Positions 32,701 through 44,966 are shown, counted from the first letter of the stretch. The stretch: 64,000 nt of DNA from Branchiostoma floridae (GCF_000003815.2 NC_049995.1:17903075-17967074), one strand, 5' to 3'. Notes: generated from the sequence alone by a model not told the origin. Numbers and translations are program-made.

Positions 32701-33053
32701 TTAATTAAACATGTTGTTGTTGAAGCTGTTGAAGTGAAACATTCCAAAATAGCTGTTAAATGAAGGAAAGTATTATCATAGTTCATACTGTTCCTGTGCC
32801 TTTGTCTAGGAATGAAACTTAAGTTAGCTTCCTACCCACATTCCATTAAGGTCGGGGGTAACGAAAACCTTACTATATTATAGTGATACACTCTTTGAAT
32901 TTGAAATGTAGCCCTTTAATGTTGGATATAGTTTTTCCTGGGACACTGCGACTAATGTACATTATGTATTTGTCATATATTGCAATGTTACAAAATGCAA
33001 ACACTTCATTAAAAAACACAAAATGAGCATGATTGACCAGTTCTGGTTGCATT

Positions 33054-33059
33054 TTTATT
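33054..33059 (-). promoter_or_regulatory. Candidate polyadenylation signal, zinc-finger gene
   Basis: AATAAA on the minus strand lies about 920 bp after the stop codon; a plain hexamer match only. Confidence 0.3.
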
Positions 33060-33978
33060 CTTTGCATTGTACACTACAATTGCATGCTATACACAGAACT
33101 TCAGAGTTTGAATGATGAGATATATTGAAATTAATGAAGAAGGATCCCGTAATTTTCTACTGTTTATACGAAATAATCAAGTGACATGGCTACTTAGTCC
33201 TTTTACCCACCACCAATCTCATTTCAAAATGCAAATCAAAATGTATTCTCATTGACAAATTTAAAGTATTTAATGAGTTACTTCGTTAAAGCACATATCT
33301 CACTGGACAGCAGCATGTTGGCAATGTTGCATTCTAAATTAGATTTCTACTTAGTATTTTAGAGCATTCATTATTTAAAGGACAAGCAAACCCGCAAAAA
33401 GATTTCTATTTATCGCTGGAATTTGTAGAGCGCTCTCTCAAATCGCTCGGCTAAAGCAACACCGCCAACTTGCCACAGATTCAGTGAGATGTCCACTTAC
33501 ATGTATTAGTAATAACTGATCCCCTTAACTTTTACACTACCAAAAACTATCTACTGGTTCTTCTGGGTCTCAATCTGACTTACATTATTACTGACAGATA
33601 TTCCTAACCCTCTCATAAAGGACTGTTTAGCCACAGTCGACGCTGATATCTATTAGGATTTTACCATGGTCAATATTGACCGAAGAAGGCCATGTATAAA
33701 CCCTCTCATGCTTGCCATGTTGTTAATGCTCATCTTGTTTCATCTCTTGATTTTTAAATTTAAAAGTTGCATAAGATTATTATCATTTGCATATTCTTAA
33801 TATCCACTCTGCACTGAATGGACATTTCTACATTTGACTCTTTCAAGTGCGTTCGCTACAACTGTGCAAGTAGTGGTTTCATACGGCTAAACATGTACAT
33901 TGCGGATGGGCACTTCCGAAAGGTGTAAGAATGACTTCAACAAAAGCATAGATGGTGGACTGTATAAAAGTGAAACCA

Positions 33979-36900
33979 TCAGCCCAGTTTCTGGTGCACC
34001 TTTTTAGAGTGGTTGTGCAGAAGGGTCGACTGTTTGAAGCCCTTTCCGCAGATCTCGCAGACGTAGGGTGTCTCTCCGGTGTGCTGCCGAAGGTGCCTGT
34101 CCATGGAACACTTCTGAGAGAACCTGAAACATGAAATCAAAAGAAAAAAGTTTTGCTTTGTTTTTGGGTAAGCAAAGTTTGGATAACATACAAATGCATA
34201 TTATCTATAAGCCTGAGAAGAGTCTTTAACTTATTCCTACAATATGTCTTAGAATGTTTTTAATGACAATTTGGGGTAAGTCTCAACTTACAATGTATTT
34301 GTAGTGTTGGTTAATTGAAGTTTAATTCATCCATTGTGCATTGGATTTTGTACTGTAGTTTTCATTGCCGTTAGTTGCTTTGCACAGATCAATAGTCTGT
34401 ATAGAGTTATCCATTATGTTTCCATGCTGTTAAAAGTACTTTAGACATAGTTTAGTGGGGTTTTTTTCCATGACGGACCTCTGCTGATTTAATCTAAAGG
34501 ACGATTTAAATACAATTCAATCTCTACAACTGAATAAAAATGGATATTTACTTCCGAACGTTTCGAGTGACGCTGAAGAAGAGTGATGGATGTCACTTGA
34601 AACGTCCGGAAGTAAATCTCCGTTTTTGTCCAGTTGTAGAGATTGCATTGTATTTGAATATTGCTTACCTGGATGTCTAACCTTCATAAACGTCTAAAGG
34701 ACGATATCTAGGATAAGTGAGCACTCTTCCTTCTTAATGTATTACACAATTCAGCCTATAGGTTGACGGTTTTACAAATAAATGATATAAAATCCATCAC
34801 AAAGACCTTCGCTCGCAGAAGGGGCACTTGTGCGGCTGGCTCTTGTTGTGGGTCAGCTCATGTCGCTTCATGCTGGAGTACTGCACGAAAACCCGCCCGC
34901 AGTCCTTACACGAGTACTCTTTCGCTCGCGTGTGGATGTTTTCGTGAACCTGTGGATAAAAGAGAGAGAGAAATTCAACACTCGCAACCAGTAAACTACG
35001 CATGCTACCTTCCCTAGCTTCGGCAGTGTGCATGTTGTTTGCGTCATACAGCCGAGAGTCCAACTCATGGCTACTTGGTTCAGAGGCTGAGTCACTATAA
35101 CCACCGTGCAAAAACCCGCCCGCAGTACTCCTTACAGGCGTACTCCTTCGTTTGTGTGTGGATGTTCTCATGGACCTGTGGATAAAAAAAGAGAATTTAA
35201 GGTGATCTTAAACCAGTTTAGCTAATCATACACTCGTTAAGACGCATGGCATATGCTCAAAGGTTCGTTAATGCTAGCGTCAGGAAAATTTAGAAATCTA
35301 AACCCTCTGAAGCGCTATTTTCTGCATTTGGGGGGCAAATTTTGCTGGTAGACTCAGCTTGGTTGAATGGTATCTGTGCTGAATTTCTGGAGATCCTTGC
35401 AAAATTTTGTTTAATATATTTACATGCCGATTTTTGTCCATCACAGAGGATGCTGGATGGTTGTCTGAAATGGCTGACTGTTTCCAAAATCAAAAATATC
35501 CAGTTGCTTGAGTATCTGCCGTTTTGGCATACCATGTCTTCTTGGTTTAGAGACTGGTACACTAACTACTGGTCTACACACTACTTGTTGGTTCAGAGAC
35601 TATGCACAGTTTATCTACCTGTAGGTGTGCGACATCCTTGAAGCCCTTTCCGCAGTGCGGACAGAGGAAGGGCGTCTCGTCGGAGTGGATCTTGGCATGC
35701 TTCAGCAGTCGGTTCTGTTGCTCATGGTATGTGTTACACACCGCACAGTGCCACGGCGTTTCCCCCTGGGATTTAAAATATTGATAATAATCTGTGAATA
35801 GTTTCATCAGGTTGGTACATCACTGAATAAAGAGACTCTTTTTACATATATTAACCATAATCAGTGCTTTATTCTCATGTTGTGTTTTTTTATGAATAAA
35901 GGCATCCAAAAAGAGTTGAGGAGTTTTTTAATAATTAAATAGATAACAGTAAAAGACCAAACCTTTGCCACGTGTTCGTCGATGTGGGATCGGAAGGCGG
36001 GCATGGCGGGGAAGGTTTCCCTGCAGACGGGACAGGCGTGTGTGGCACCAGTACTGCAGTGTTGTGCGACGTGCTTCACATACTGGCTCAGGAACTTTGT
36101 CATCTTACCGCACACTGAACACGTGAACCGGAACTCCTGAGGGAAGGAAGGAAGAAATGAATGACTAATGAATGAATGAATGGATGAAAGGATGAGTGCA
36201 CGAATTTGTACTGCAGTGTTGGGCGACATGCTTCGCATACGGACTCAGAAACTTTGTCATCTTACCGCACACCGAACAGGTGAACCGGAACTCCTGAGAG
36301 AGGAAGAAATGAATGACTAATGAATGAATGAATGGATGAAAGGATGAGTGCATGAGTTAGTGCTACAGTGTTGGGCGACATGCTTTGCGTACTGGCTCAG
36401 GAACTTTGTCATCTTACCGCACACTGAACAGGTGAACCGGAACTCCTGAGGAAAGAAAGGAATGAATGAATGGTGAATGGATGAATGAAAGATGAATGAA
36501 TGAAAGGATGGAATGATGAATGAATGAGTTGGTACTACAGTTTTGGGCAACATGTTTCGCGTACTGGCTCAGGAACTTTGTCATCTTACCGCACACCGAA
36601 CAGGTGAACCGGAACTCCTGAGGGAAGGAAGGAATGAATGAATGACTAATGGATGAATGGATGAGTTGATACTACAGTGTTGTGCGACATGTTTTGCGTA
36701 CTGGCTCATGATCAGGAACTTTGCCATCTTACCACACACCGAACACGTAAACCGGAACTCCTGTGGGAAGGAAGGAAGAAATGAATGACTAATGAATGAA
36801 TGAATGGATGAAAGGATGAGTGCATGAGTTAGTGCTACAGTGTTGGGCGACATGTTTCGCGTACTGGCTCAGGAACTTTGTCATCTTTCCGCACACCGAA

Positions 36901-39900
36901 CATGTGAACCGGAACTCCTGAGGGAGGGAAGGAAGGAAGGAAAGAATGATGAATGGATGGATTAAACTTTAAGGATGAATGAATGAGTGAACCGGAACTC
37001 CTGAGGGAGGGAAGGAAGGAAGGAAGGAAGGAATGAAGGATGGAAGGAATGAAGGATGGAAGGAATGAAGGATGGAAGGAATGAAAGATGGAAGGAAGGA
37101 AAGAATGATGAATGGATGGATGAAAGGATGAATGAATGAGTTGGTACTACAGTGTTGGGCGTTTGCCATCTTACCGCACACCGAACACGTAAACCGGAAC
37201 TCCTGAGGGAAGGAACGAAGGAATGAAGGATGGATGGATGAAAGGATGAATGAATAAGTTGGTACTACAGTGTTGGCCGACATGTTTGGCGAACTGGCTC
37301 AGGAACTTTGTCATCTTACAGAACACGTGAACCGGAACTCCTGAGGGAAGGAAGGAAGGAAGGAACAAAGGATGAATGAATGGATGGATGAATGAATGAG
37401 TTAGTGATGCAGATTGCACGTACGGCAGGTTGTGCCCTTAGCTTTTACGACAGAGGAATTGTTTCCCACCTTCTCGCCACGACAGGTCGCCAGCTTGTGT
37501 CGCTCATAGTTTATTTATTTATTTATCGGTTTTGCTGTTCAGCACGCACAGCCAGGGCTGCCCAACTAGCCTGTGGCTATTACGAAGGGCTAGCCCTGCA
37601 AACTTATTGTTTTGAACTTGTTGTTTCCATATAGTTCCCACCTTTTCGCCACGACATGTGGCCAGCTCGTGTCGCTCGCAGTTCTGCTTCTTACGGAACG
37701 TCTTGCCGCACACGCCGCAGGCAAACGTCTTCCCATGGGTCTCAAGATGACGCAGAAAGTCTGCTTCCTTCAGAGGGAATGATTGAATGAACGTTTTATC
37801 ATGTTGCTATCAAACACAATGTACTATTATATATATATAATAATTCCTTTATTGGCTGAAATGCAGTATGACTTTAAAGGTAATCTAAAAGATAATTTTT
37901 AGAAAAACAACAACACTTATTGTTGTGCAAAGCTTATATGTATATATTTAGTAATATCTAATTTTGTATGCATTTTTCTGTATACCATTTTGCTACTTAC
38001 TAATAAATGAGTTTGTTTTGATTTGATTTATCTAATTTGTAACTGTTTCATCTTATTTTTGTTCAGGAATTGTCCTTGTCCAATCTTATGAAGCTTTTCT
38101 GTGGCACTGTGATATAAGTAACTGTACTTGAGTGCAGCGCCACTATGTCTACATCTTTTCCTAGCCTGTGTTTACACAATCTCTCGCTGGCTGGGGTTAA
38201 TGACGACTTGCCCAACTGTAGGGCTGGCTGCAAGGAGCACAATTCTAGTTAGGCTATGTCTTTGACTATTGTATTCATAATATAACAAACACAAAACAAA
38301 CCTTCAGGAACTTCTGCCCACAGACGTTGCAGGTGTGTGCAGTACCGTCGTGGAGTGCTGTGTGGCGCTGCAAGTGCAGCATAGACATGTACTTCTTACC
38401 ACACTGCTGGCAGGTGTAGCGGTGTGTGGGGCGCCTGGTCAAGTTCTTCTGTCTCCTGTACAGGCTGTAAACAAACAATCAAGTAAATAAACAAATAAGT
38501 AAATAAACAAACAGGTGTAGTGCTGCGTGAGGCGTCTGGTCCAGTTCTTTTGTCTTCTGTACACTCAGGCTGTAAACAAACAGTTAAATAAACAGGTAAA
38601 CAAACAAATAGGTAAATAAACAAACAGGTGTAGCGATGTGTGGGGCGTCTGGTAAAGTTCTTTTGTCTTCTGTACAGGCTGTTAACAAACAGGTAAATAA
38701 ACAGGTACATAAACAGATAAACAAGTAGGTAAGTAAACAAACAAGCAAGCAGGTTCTTCTGTTTCCTGACACTGTATAAACCAACAGATGGATTTTCAAA
38801 AATTTGGAAAACTTTGGAATTCTAACTGGAAATTGTAAGACTCCACTGCTCACCCAAAAACGCCTTTGGTTGGCAGGATTTTCTCGGGTAGGAAACAGGA
38901 AACACAACATTTGTTTCCTAGACCTCACCTTGACTTTCGTTTCTCGTCCTCTGAGATCTGGTCAGGATGCAGCCGGTACTTGTGATCCATTAGATCAGAC
39001 AGGATCCAGGTACGATGGCCGCAGATCTCACAAACGTGTCGCTTCAGCGCAGGGTCGTGGACCTTCGCTACATGGCCTGGAGAGCGAGGGGCAACAAACG
39101 AGGCAATCAGAGATGGCAGACTTCACCCCCTCGGGTTTGTGAAATTTTGCTACATGGCCTGGGAGGAGGGATGCCAGACATGGGAATCAGAGATGGCAGA
39201 CTTCACCCCCTTAGGATTGTAAACCTTTACTAATGGCTTGGGTGGTCAGAAATGGTACAACATTCATATCTGACTAATAGTATGTAGCCCACAAAACCTC
39301 AAATGCTTCTTTGTCAAAGTTTGTAGCAAATTGCTTAACATGTCTTCACATATAGACATACTAGTAATCAGACATTCAAGTAAACCTTGAAAAAAAAAAA
39401 CACAACAAACCTGTTTGTGGTCATGCGTTACCATGGGTCTCTAATTTAACCAACAAACAAACAAACAAACAAACAAACAAACCTTACAGCTCCTTTTTGC
39501 AGTTGAACCGTTTCCCACAGTAGTCACAAAGACAAGAATTCGTCCCCCTGTGCCTGAGTAGATGTGCCTTGAGCGAGACCATGGAAACAAGCAAACAAAC
39601 AAACAAGCAAACAAACAAGCAAACCTTGCAGCTCCTTTTTGCAGTTGAACCTTTTCCCACAGTAATCACACAGACAGGAGTTTGTCCACCTGTGCCGGAG
39701 TAGATGCGCCTTGAGCGAGACCATAGAAACAAACAAACAAACAAACAAACAAACAAACCAACCTTGCAGCTCCTTTTTGCAGTTGAACCGTTTCCCGCAG
39801 TAATCACACAGACAGGAATTCGTGCCCCGGTGCCTGAGTAGATGCGCCTTGAGCGAGACCATGGACTTGAACATGGCGCCACACTCCTCGCAGCGAAGCT

Positions 39901-42900
39901 TGCGTTCCCCGTGCGTGAGTCTTCGGTGTGTTGCGAGTGAGTGGAAGGGGGTGATGGTCTTGTGGCACTGGTGACACCAGGAGCGCCTCGCCTCGTGCAG
40001 CAGCCGGATGTGGGCATTCATGTGGAACCTGGAGTTATACACACAATGTTTTAGCTGAACAAAGAGACTATTAGCTGCAATATACCATCAATGCTTTTGC
40101 TGTAACTACCATATTTTCTTGGTTGTTGATGAGGTTGTGTAAAAAGAGTCTCTTTGTTTGTTGTATCAAGAAAGGCCAGCCAACAGAGGTAACCTCATGG
40201 CCACATAACCACATAGAGTTTGTTGTGTACTAGTACTACTTTGTGCAAGGTTTGCTTGTTGGGAGTCATGTTCATTAGCTTTTGATGCAGATAGTTGACT
40301 GCACAGCAACTTGACACAAAGAAGCACGCAAGGTTTTCTTGGGAGGTATTCGTTTGTGACAACACGATGCAGTCCCTGTATGTCTGCCAGCCGGATGTGC
40401 GCGTTCATGTGGAACCGGAAAAACATTTTACTGGTGTGAACTTCAAGTTCAAAGACAGTAAATTCATTTATCAGTTTTCATGTGGAAAATGTGTTTTGAT
40501 TATTTGTACTGAACACAAGAGGCAAATAGAAACACAGCTTGCACAACTTGAGGCATATCTTGTGAAGGTTACTATGAAACATTTAGGAGACAGTCAGTGT
40601 AATCTTTTAAGAAAGTTTACTTGCATTACATTTGTATGGATCTTTCGATGCTGTTCCGAGTGCCTCAGGTTCCTGATTTGGTCTGGGAACTTCCCATTAG
40701 GTCTGGGAAGTAACCTCAAATAAAGTGCCAACCCAACTTTGGCAACGCCTTGCGACCACTTTTGGATTTTGAAAAAGTCTAAAATATATAGTGCGTGTAC
40801 TACTTTAATCAAGAATATACAGTAAGAGTTGAGGTTACAGCATTGATGGTATATTTGAGTTAGTAACTGTTTATAAAAACCCTTGATATGTGAACTTTAT
40901 CCATTGTCACAGTGGCAGAAATATAGTTTTAACTTAAAAGATCTTCTTAATTGAGAACGCCCACCTCGTTGGTAAGAACTCTGCGCAGTACAGACACTTC
41001 TGTAAGACACTTCTGTAAGACACCCACCTTGTCGGTAAGAACTCTGCGCAGTACAGACACTTTTGCAGGTCCTTAAAGTGGTGCAGCTCCTCCAGGTGCC
41101 TCCTCAAGTCTTCCTCCTCCTTGTAAGACATCTTACAGACGGTGCACAGGTGAGGCTGGTACCCCAGGTGTTCGGCCAGGTGTTGCTCCAGCAGGTGGAT
41201 CTTGTGGAACAGCTGGTGACACTCAGGACAGATGAAGGACACAACTCCGTGCACCTGGGGACAGATTTAAAGTTTACATAATTATATAGTGGGGTTGTGT
41301 AGGCACCGTGTTCCATTCATAATCCAGAGGTTCTGGGTTTGAATCCACCAATGTACCACTAATCTTGTACCAACTGTAACATGCGTGGAAAACATGATTT
41401 ATTCCCATTTGTAACTGGATTAGAATATATTTGTATAACCTTAAAGTTTGTTTGTTTGTTTGCTTGAACCTTTGTTTAGTAACAAACTGTGACTTAACCT
41501 ACCTTCTCCTCATGCCGCGCTAGAGATTCTCGACTAGGCAGCCAGTCTCCGCACGTGTTACAGTGGTGCCGGTCGCTTCCGCTGGTCGCTGGGCCGCTGG
41601 GAACGCAGTTTGATGCCTCGTCTCTGCACGGTCCATCCTCCTCAGACATTCCTACATCAGCAGCAGCTCCCATCTCTCCTGGAATACAGCAATCATCTGT
41701 TACAGTGACAAGCAAATGGTAATTTTACCAACTTTATCTGTCACTATTCAACTGCTAAAATTCTATCAAAGCAATCATTTGAAAATGTTCTTTCTGTTAT
41801 TAAAATCAAATGCTGCGAGGTACATTTTGTACTACCTTTCCAGTAAGCTTCTAAAATTACCGATCACAAACATTAAATTTTACAGTACCTGCTCCAGTAG
41901 ATCTTTCAGTGTCATCGAATTCGCCATTACAGGTTGTGACCTCTGACCTCTCCAACAAGCTGTTCCGTTCCTGTGGTTGGGTTTCTAGCAACTCACCAAC
42001 ATCTTCAATGCGATGCAAGTTTTCCTGTACCTCTAGATCTGCACTTTTCTTCTCTGTGACATTAATTTTGTTTTCGAGAAGGTTTGGCCGTGGTTGTTCT
42101 CTGCTTTCTGCAACATTAACCACCCCATCATTCATGTGTAAGTCAAAAGTCTTCTCACTACTTTTTCTTCTAGACTCTACACCTTGCTGTAGTAGGGGCT
42201 CCAGTGTCTGTAACTCTGTAATATTCTCCATCTCACCCTGGTTGTTTCCTGAGTCTGTCTGTTTTCTTTCCTCTGTTCCAGAAAGTGACGTTGCATTTTG
42301 TTGCAGGGTTGCCCCAGCTGGCTGTAACTCATCTGTTTCACCCTCCACAGTACCTGAGTTCATTGTGATGGGATTGTTTTCTAAGACTAGGTCGGTTTGT
42401 TGTTGTGTTACCAACCTGGAGTGTGACGGACTTCCAGAGTGTGACAGTGTTTTTTCTCTGCCTGTCTTGTTTTGTGACTGTCCCAGTGGTCCAGTGTGTG
42501 TTAAAATGTCAGAGTTTGACTCATTTTCTGTCTGTTCTGTTGGTGTAGAGCTAGAGTGTGACAAAATTTCAGAGTCTGCTTCCATTTCCGACTGTTTTGT
42601 GGAGTGAGGCATGTTTTCAGAGTTTTCCGGCTGTTTTGATGGAGCAGAGCGAGACATGTTGTCAGAGCCCACCTCCTCAACAGAGTGACACATTGCCATG
42701 TGCCGCGGGATCTCACCTGCCATGTACACCTTACCACACTTTACACACCTGGCCTCGCTGGCCGCTGACTTCTTCACCTGCAAAACAAACAAATGAATAA
42801 ACAAACATAAACAAAGACAATGATCATGCAGATTATTTCTCCTCAAACTTAGAGCTCAATGTTTGAGATTAATGAAATTTCCCTTTTAGCTGCTGCAATG

Positions 42901-44532
42901 CGGCTTTTAGTTTTACATAACATACATATGCGAAGCTAAGCTCACAAAAAAAGCCCTGTGCTTTGTCTTTAGTCTGACTCTAAGGTTTGACTGCTTTGCA
43001 ATTTACAATGCGCAGGTGACAAATAAATGAGTTACCTGTTCATCCGGCCAGGTGTGTTGTATGAGCTCGTGCCGCTGTAACGCGTCCCGACGCTTGTACG
43101 ATGCGGAACACAGCTTACACTTGAACGGGCGCTCCTTGCTGTGCACCTGGACAGACAAATTCAACAACAGTCTTTAGATGACATGTGCTCGAAATACCCA
43201 CTTGCACACTTGCAGATGCAACCACATTTCTTGCTCGGCACAACATAGTTTTGCAGTTGGAACACCACTTTTGTCCCACCTTAGTGCAAGAGCTTTTATA
43301 CTTATTTCCTGATGAGACAAAAAATAAGAAGTTACATGTATCTGGGAGAAAAGATAATGGATGAGTAGCTCATTTGAAGAATGTAATAACTTGAAGTGTG
43401 GCAAACTGAAATGTTGATGACACAACCTGGCTTTTGTCTCAGGTTGTCGCCAATACCATAGAATTGAAGTTAAGTTAAGTTAAGCTTATATTTCTTTGAT
43501 TACAATATGTGTACAAAAGTATACAATTCAGTCATTGGCTGCTATGCGTTTGAATAAATCATAAAACAGTCAAATACCTCCTGATGTCGTCTCAACCAAT
43601 CGGAGCGGCTGAAGACTTTTCCGCACGTCTTACAGGGGAATGAACCAAAGGTGCGGCGCGTCTTCGTCTTGGCGGAGCGACACGTCTTGGCGGAGGTACA
43701 CGTCTGGACGTGCCTCTTGAAGTGGTGGGCCAGGCTGAAACGTCTACCGCACTTACTGCAGGTGTGGGACTCGGAGTCGTCCGATTTCTGCTAGGAGGAA
43801 TAAATCACAGTTCTTTTTTTTGTTCATCTGTTTCTACTAACTGACCAGGGCTTTAGCCAGCTCGAATTTTTTTTCCGTCAGCCAATTACAATCGTTGCGA
43901 AAACCGCAAAAATTAATTAGAAGGACTGAACTGAGACCTTGAAAAACGGGTTTTAATGAGATTATCGTATGCGAAAGGGCGCCGACACACATTGTCAACA
44001 ATCATAACAATAGCAAAACAAACAGTGTGTGGCTTTTACGGCCGTGGACGGCGTCCCCAAGCCGCCTGTAGCTTCCACCAAGGATTTTTGTCCGTCAAGG
44101 TTGACGGATTGGTTTTAAAATTTTTCCGTCAGACGCAGCAAATTTCCGTCAATTGACGGAAAAACGGACGCTGGCTAGAGCCCTGTAACTGACTAACCCT
44201 TACAAACAAACCAGCTAGGAGAGCGTCTTAAAACCTCAGAGCAAGTTTATCACAAAGTCAACAGCCATGTTCCCCATTGAGTGGCAGGAAGTGATCAAAG
44301 GAAACTTATTGTTGATCAAAACCTTACTATTATACTAGCATGATGGAATTCTTTTACAAGACACACGAGAAGTTATCACAAAACAAATTCTATTAGTATT
44401 ACAAGACAGCGCACTTGAACTTTCTGATTTCTTGAGTCGTACCTCCCGTGCCTGTAAATGCTCGTCCAGTGGGTGTTCGTCCGTTAGGGGGCGCTTCTGT
44501 CTCCTGCGCAGCGAGTACCGACACTCAGCCAT
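33979..44532 (-). CDS. C2H2 zinc-finger protein, 22 fingers
   Basis: Fourteen exons on the minus strand join with consistent phases: 44532-44443, 43787-43578, 43146-43036, 42777-41889, 41678-41503, 41254-41028, 40028-39763, 39076-38929, 38455-38302, 37767-37642, 36136-35963, 35765-35619, 34949-34807, 34123-33979 (stop TGA), giving about 1001 residues. It begins MAECRYSLRRRQKRPL. I count 22 C2H2-type motifs (for example CEICGKGFKQSTLLHNH near the end); two look like C2HC variants. At least eight fingers are interrupted by introns, and each is completed exactly by the joined exon, which independently supports the splice model. Exon 4 (296 codons) follows finger 4 and encodes a long Ser/Thr/Glu/Gln-rich linker without fingers. 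TGE[KR]P-type linkers are mostly absent, unlike KRAB-type arrays. A nuclear nucleic-acid-binding role is likely; target and orthologue are not recognised. Start region and many exon boundaries are tandemly duplicated. Transcribed divergently from RNGTT. Confidence 0.87.
34505..34660. repeat. Palindromic element with GTTGTAGAGATTG arms
   Basis: CAATCTCTACAACTG and its complement flank a smaller palindrome around ACTTCCGAACGTTTCGAGTG / CACTTGAAACGTCCGGAAGT. This is an inverted-repeat element of about 155 bp in the last intron of the zinc-finger gene. Confidence 0.6.
35095..35185 (-). repeat. Extra acceptor-boundary copy, zinc-finger gene exon 13
   Basis: A diverged copy of the intron end (ATCCACAG) and the first part of exon 13 (reads VHENIHT, then a TAC insertion disrupts the finger) lies upstream of the real exon at 34949. 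Confidence 0.75.
36060..37360 (-). repeat. Acceptor-boundary array, zinc-finger gene exon 11
   Basis: Nine copies (real exon start 36136; others near 36294, 36446, 36617, 36760, 36918, 36999, 37203, 37339) contain acceptor CTCAG, exon start GAGTTCCGGTTCACGTGTTC and, in most, about 80 nt encoding the finger start CSVCGKMTKFLSQY. They are separated by (GAAT/GGAT/GGAA)n simple repeats. Confidence 0.94.
37430..37690 (-). repeat. Donor-boundary duplication, zinc-finger gene exon 10
   Basis: A second copy of the exon 10 end and donor (GTCGTGGCGAGAAG then GTGGGA) lies about 170 bp downstream in the intron, at about 37468-37512. Confidence 0.8.
38395..38780 (-). repeat. Acceptor-boundary array, zinc-finger gene exon 9
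   Basis: Three to four copies of about 105-115 bp contain CTGTACAG, the exon start GAGACAGAAGAACTTGACCA and (TTTA/GTTT)n intronic sequence. The real exon starts at 38455. Confidence 0.9.
39060..39240 (-). repeat. Acceptor-boundary array, zinc-finger gene exon 8
   Basis: Three decaying copies of about 80 bp share CCAGGCCATGTAGC (real acceptor at 39077-39078) and intronic GGGGGTGAAGTCTGCCATCT. Confidence 0.8.
39481..39870 (-). repeat. Donor-boundary array, zinc-finger gene exon 7
   Basis: Junctions at 39763 (real), 39625 and 39483 each follow about 100 nt that still encode SLKAHLLRHR...CDYCGKRFNCKKEL, then (GTTT)n intronic sequence. The copies have no acceptor, so they cannot be complete exons. 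Confidence 0.93.
40385..40430 (-). repeat. Extra copy of exon 7 start, zinc-finger gene
   Basis: GTTCCACATGAACGCGCACA, nearly identical to the start of exon 7 at 40028, recurs at about 40400-40420. It is preceded by CCG, so it lacks an AG acceptor. Confidence 0.65.
40945..41065 (-). repeat. Donor-boundary duplication, zinc-finger gene exon 6
   Basis: The end of exon 6 (TGCGCAGAGTTCTTACCGAC, donor AGGTGGGTG) recurs about 65 bp downstream with donor-like AGGTGGGCG. Confidence 0.85.
43846..44185 (-). mobile_element. hAT-like MITE, 340 bp
   Basis: Same family as 16177-16517 in opposite orientation, with an exact 8-bp target duplication TAACTGAC (43838-43845, 44186-44193). Lies in intron 1 of the zinc-finger gene. 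Confidence 0.9.
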
Positions 44533-44645
44533 GGTGGTCCTGCTGTTATACCCAAACTCTCTAGGGGGAGTTGCTGCGCAGCGAGTACCGACACTCAGCC
44601 ATGGTGGTGCTGCTGTTATACCCAAACTCTCTAGGGGGAGCTGCT
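44500..44645 (-). repeat. Tandem duplication over the start codon of the zinc-finger gene
   Basis: Two 72-bp copies (about 44506-44577 and 44578-44645) each contain 5' UTR, ATGGCTGAGTGTCGGTACTC and CGCTGCGCAGC. Only the downstream copy (ATG at 44532) continues into the full first coding exon; the upstream ATG lies at about 44604. Confidence 0.88.
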
Positions 44646-44840
44646 GTACAGGACAGTTTCAGTCAGGACGATGGTCAGGTATGGTTTTCCTGGGGAGAAA
44701 CAGTACATACCATAACTAACGTAAGTGCATTATAGTTCGGAGTCCACATGTGCAGCGACAGGAATTGTGGGTAACATGTCAAAGGTGACGGCTCCTGAGA
44801 CATAAACAATTGCAAGTCTGGACATTGTTATGCATGTGGA

Positions 44841-44966
44841 AAAGCCCTTCAGAAGAGCCATAGGGCCTTCGCCTACCGGGGACCCAACATCTTTAACAGT
44901 CTACCACCGGACATGGACATACGCACAGCCCCAACTCTGGCTTCCTTTAAGAGATTCTTAAAGTAA
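44841..44966 (+). pseudogene. 3'-terminal fragment of a non-LTR retrotransposon ORF
   Basis: One frame reads SHRAFAYRGPNIFNSLPPDM then DIRTAPTLASFKRFLK and stop TAA. The YRGP-x-I-x-NSLP...APTLxSFKxxL pattern is the usual C-terminal end of reverse transcriptases of CR1/RTE/Jockey-type elements. No further protein sequence lies upstream, so it is a strongly 5'-truncated insertion. The 56-bp satellite follows about 100 bp downstream. Confidence 0.72.

Larger units (their letters stand above)
31406..33978. other. Convergent intergenic region, UPF0193 / zinc-finger genes
   Basis: AT-rich sequence with the 3' UTRs of both genes and the inverted-repeat element at 32474-32700. No other gene is visible. 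Confidence 0.7.

Noticed and set aside
36165-37283. Frames rich in HSFIHPFIH
   Set aside because: These are translations of (GAAT)n simple repeats between duplicated zinc-finger acceptor copies.
39524-39760. Additional zinc-finger exons from the copies at 39484-39724
   Set aside because: The copies have donors but no acceptors, and the last contains a stop in the exon frame. Exon 7 joined to exon 8 already completes the finger.
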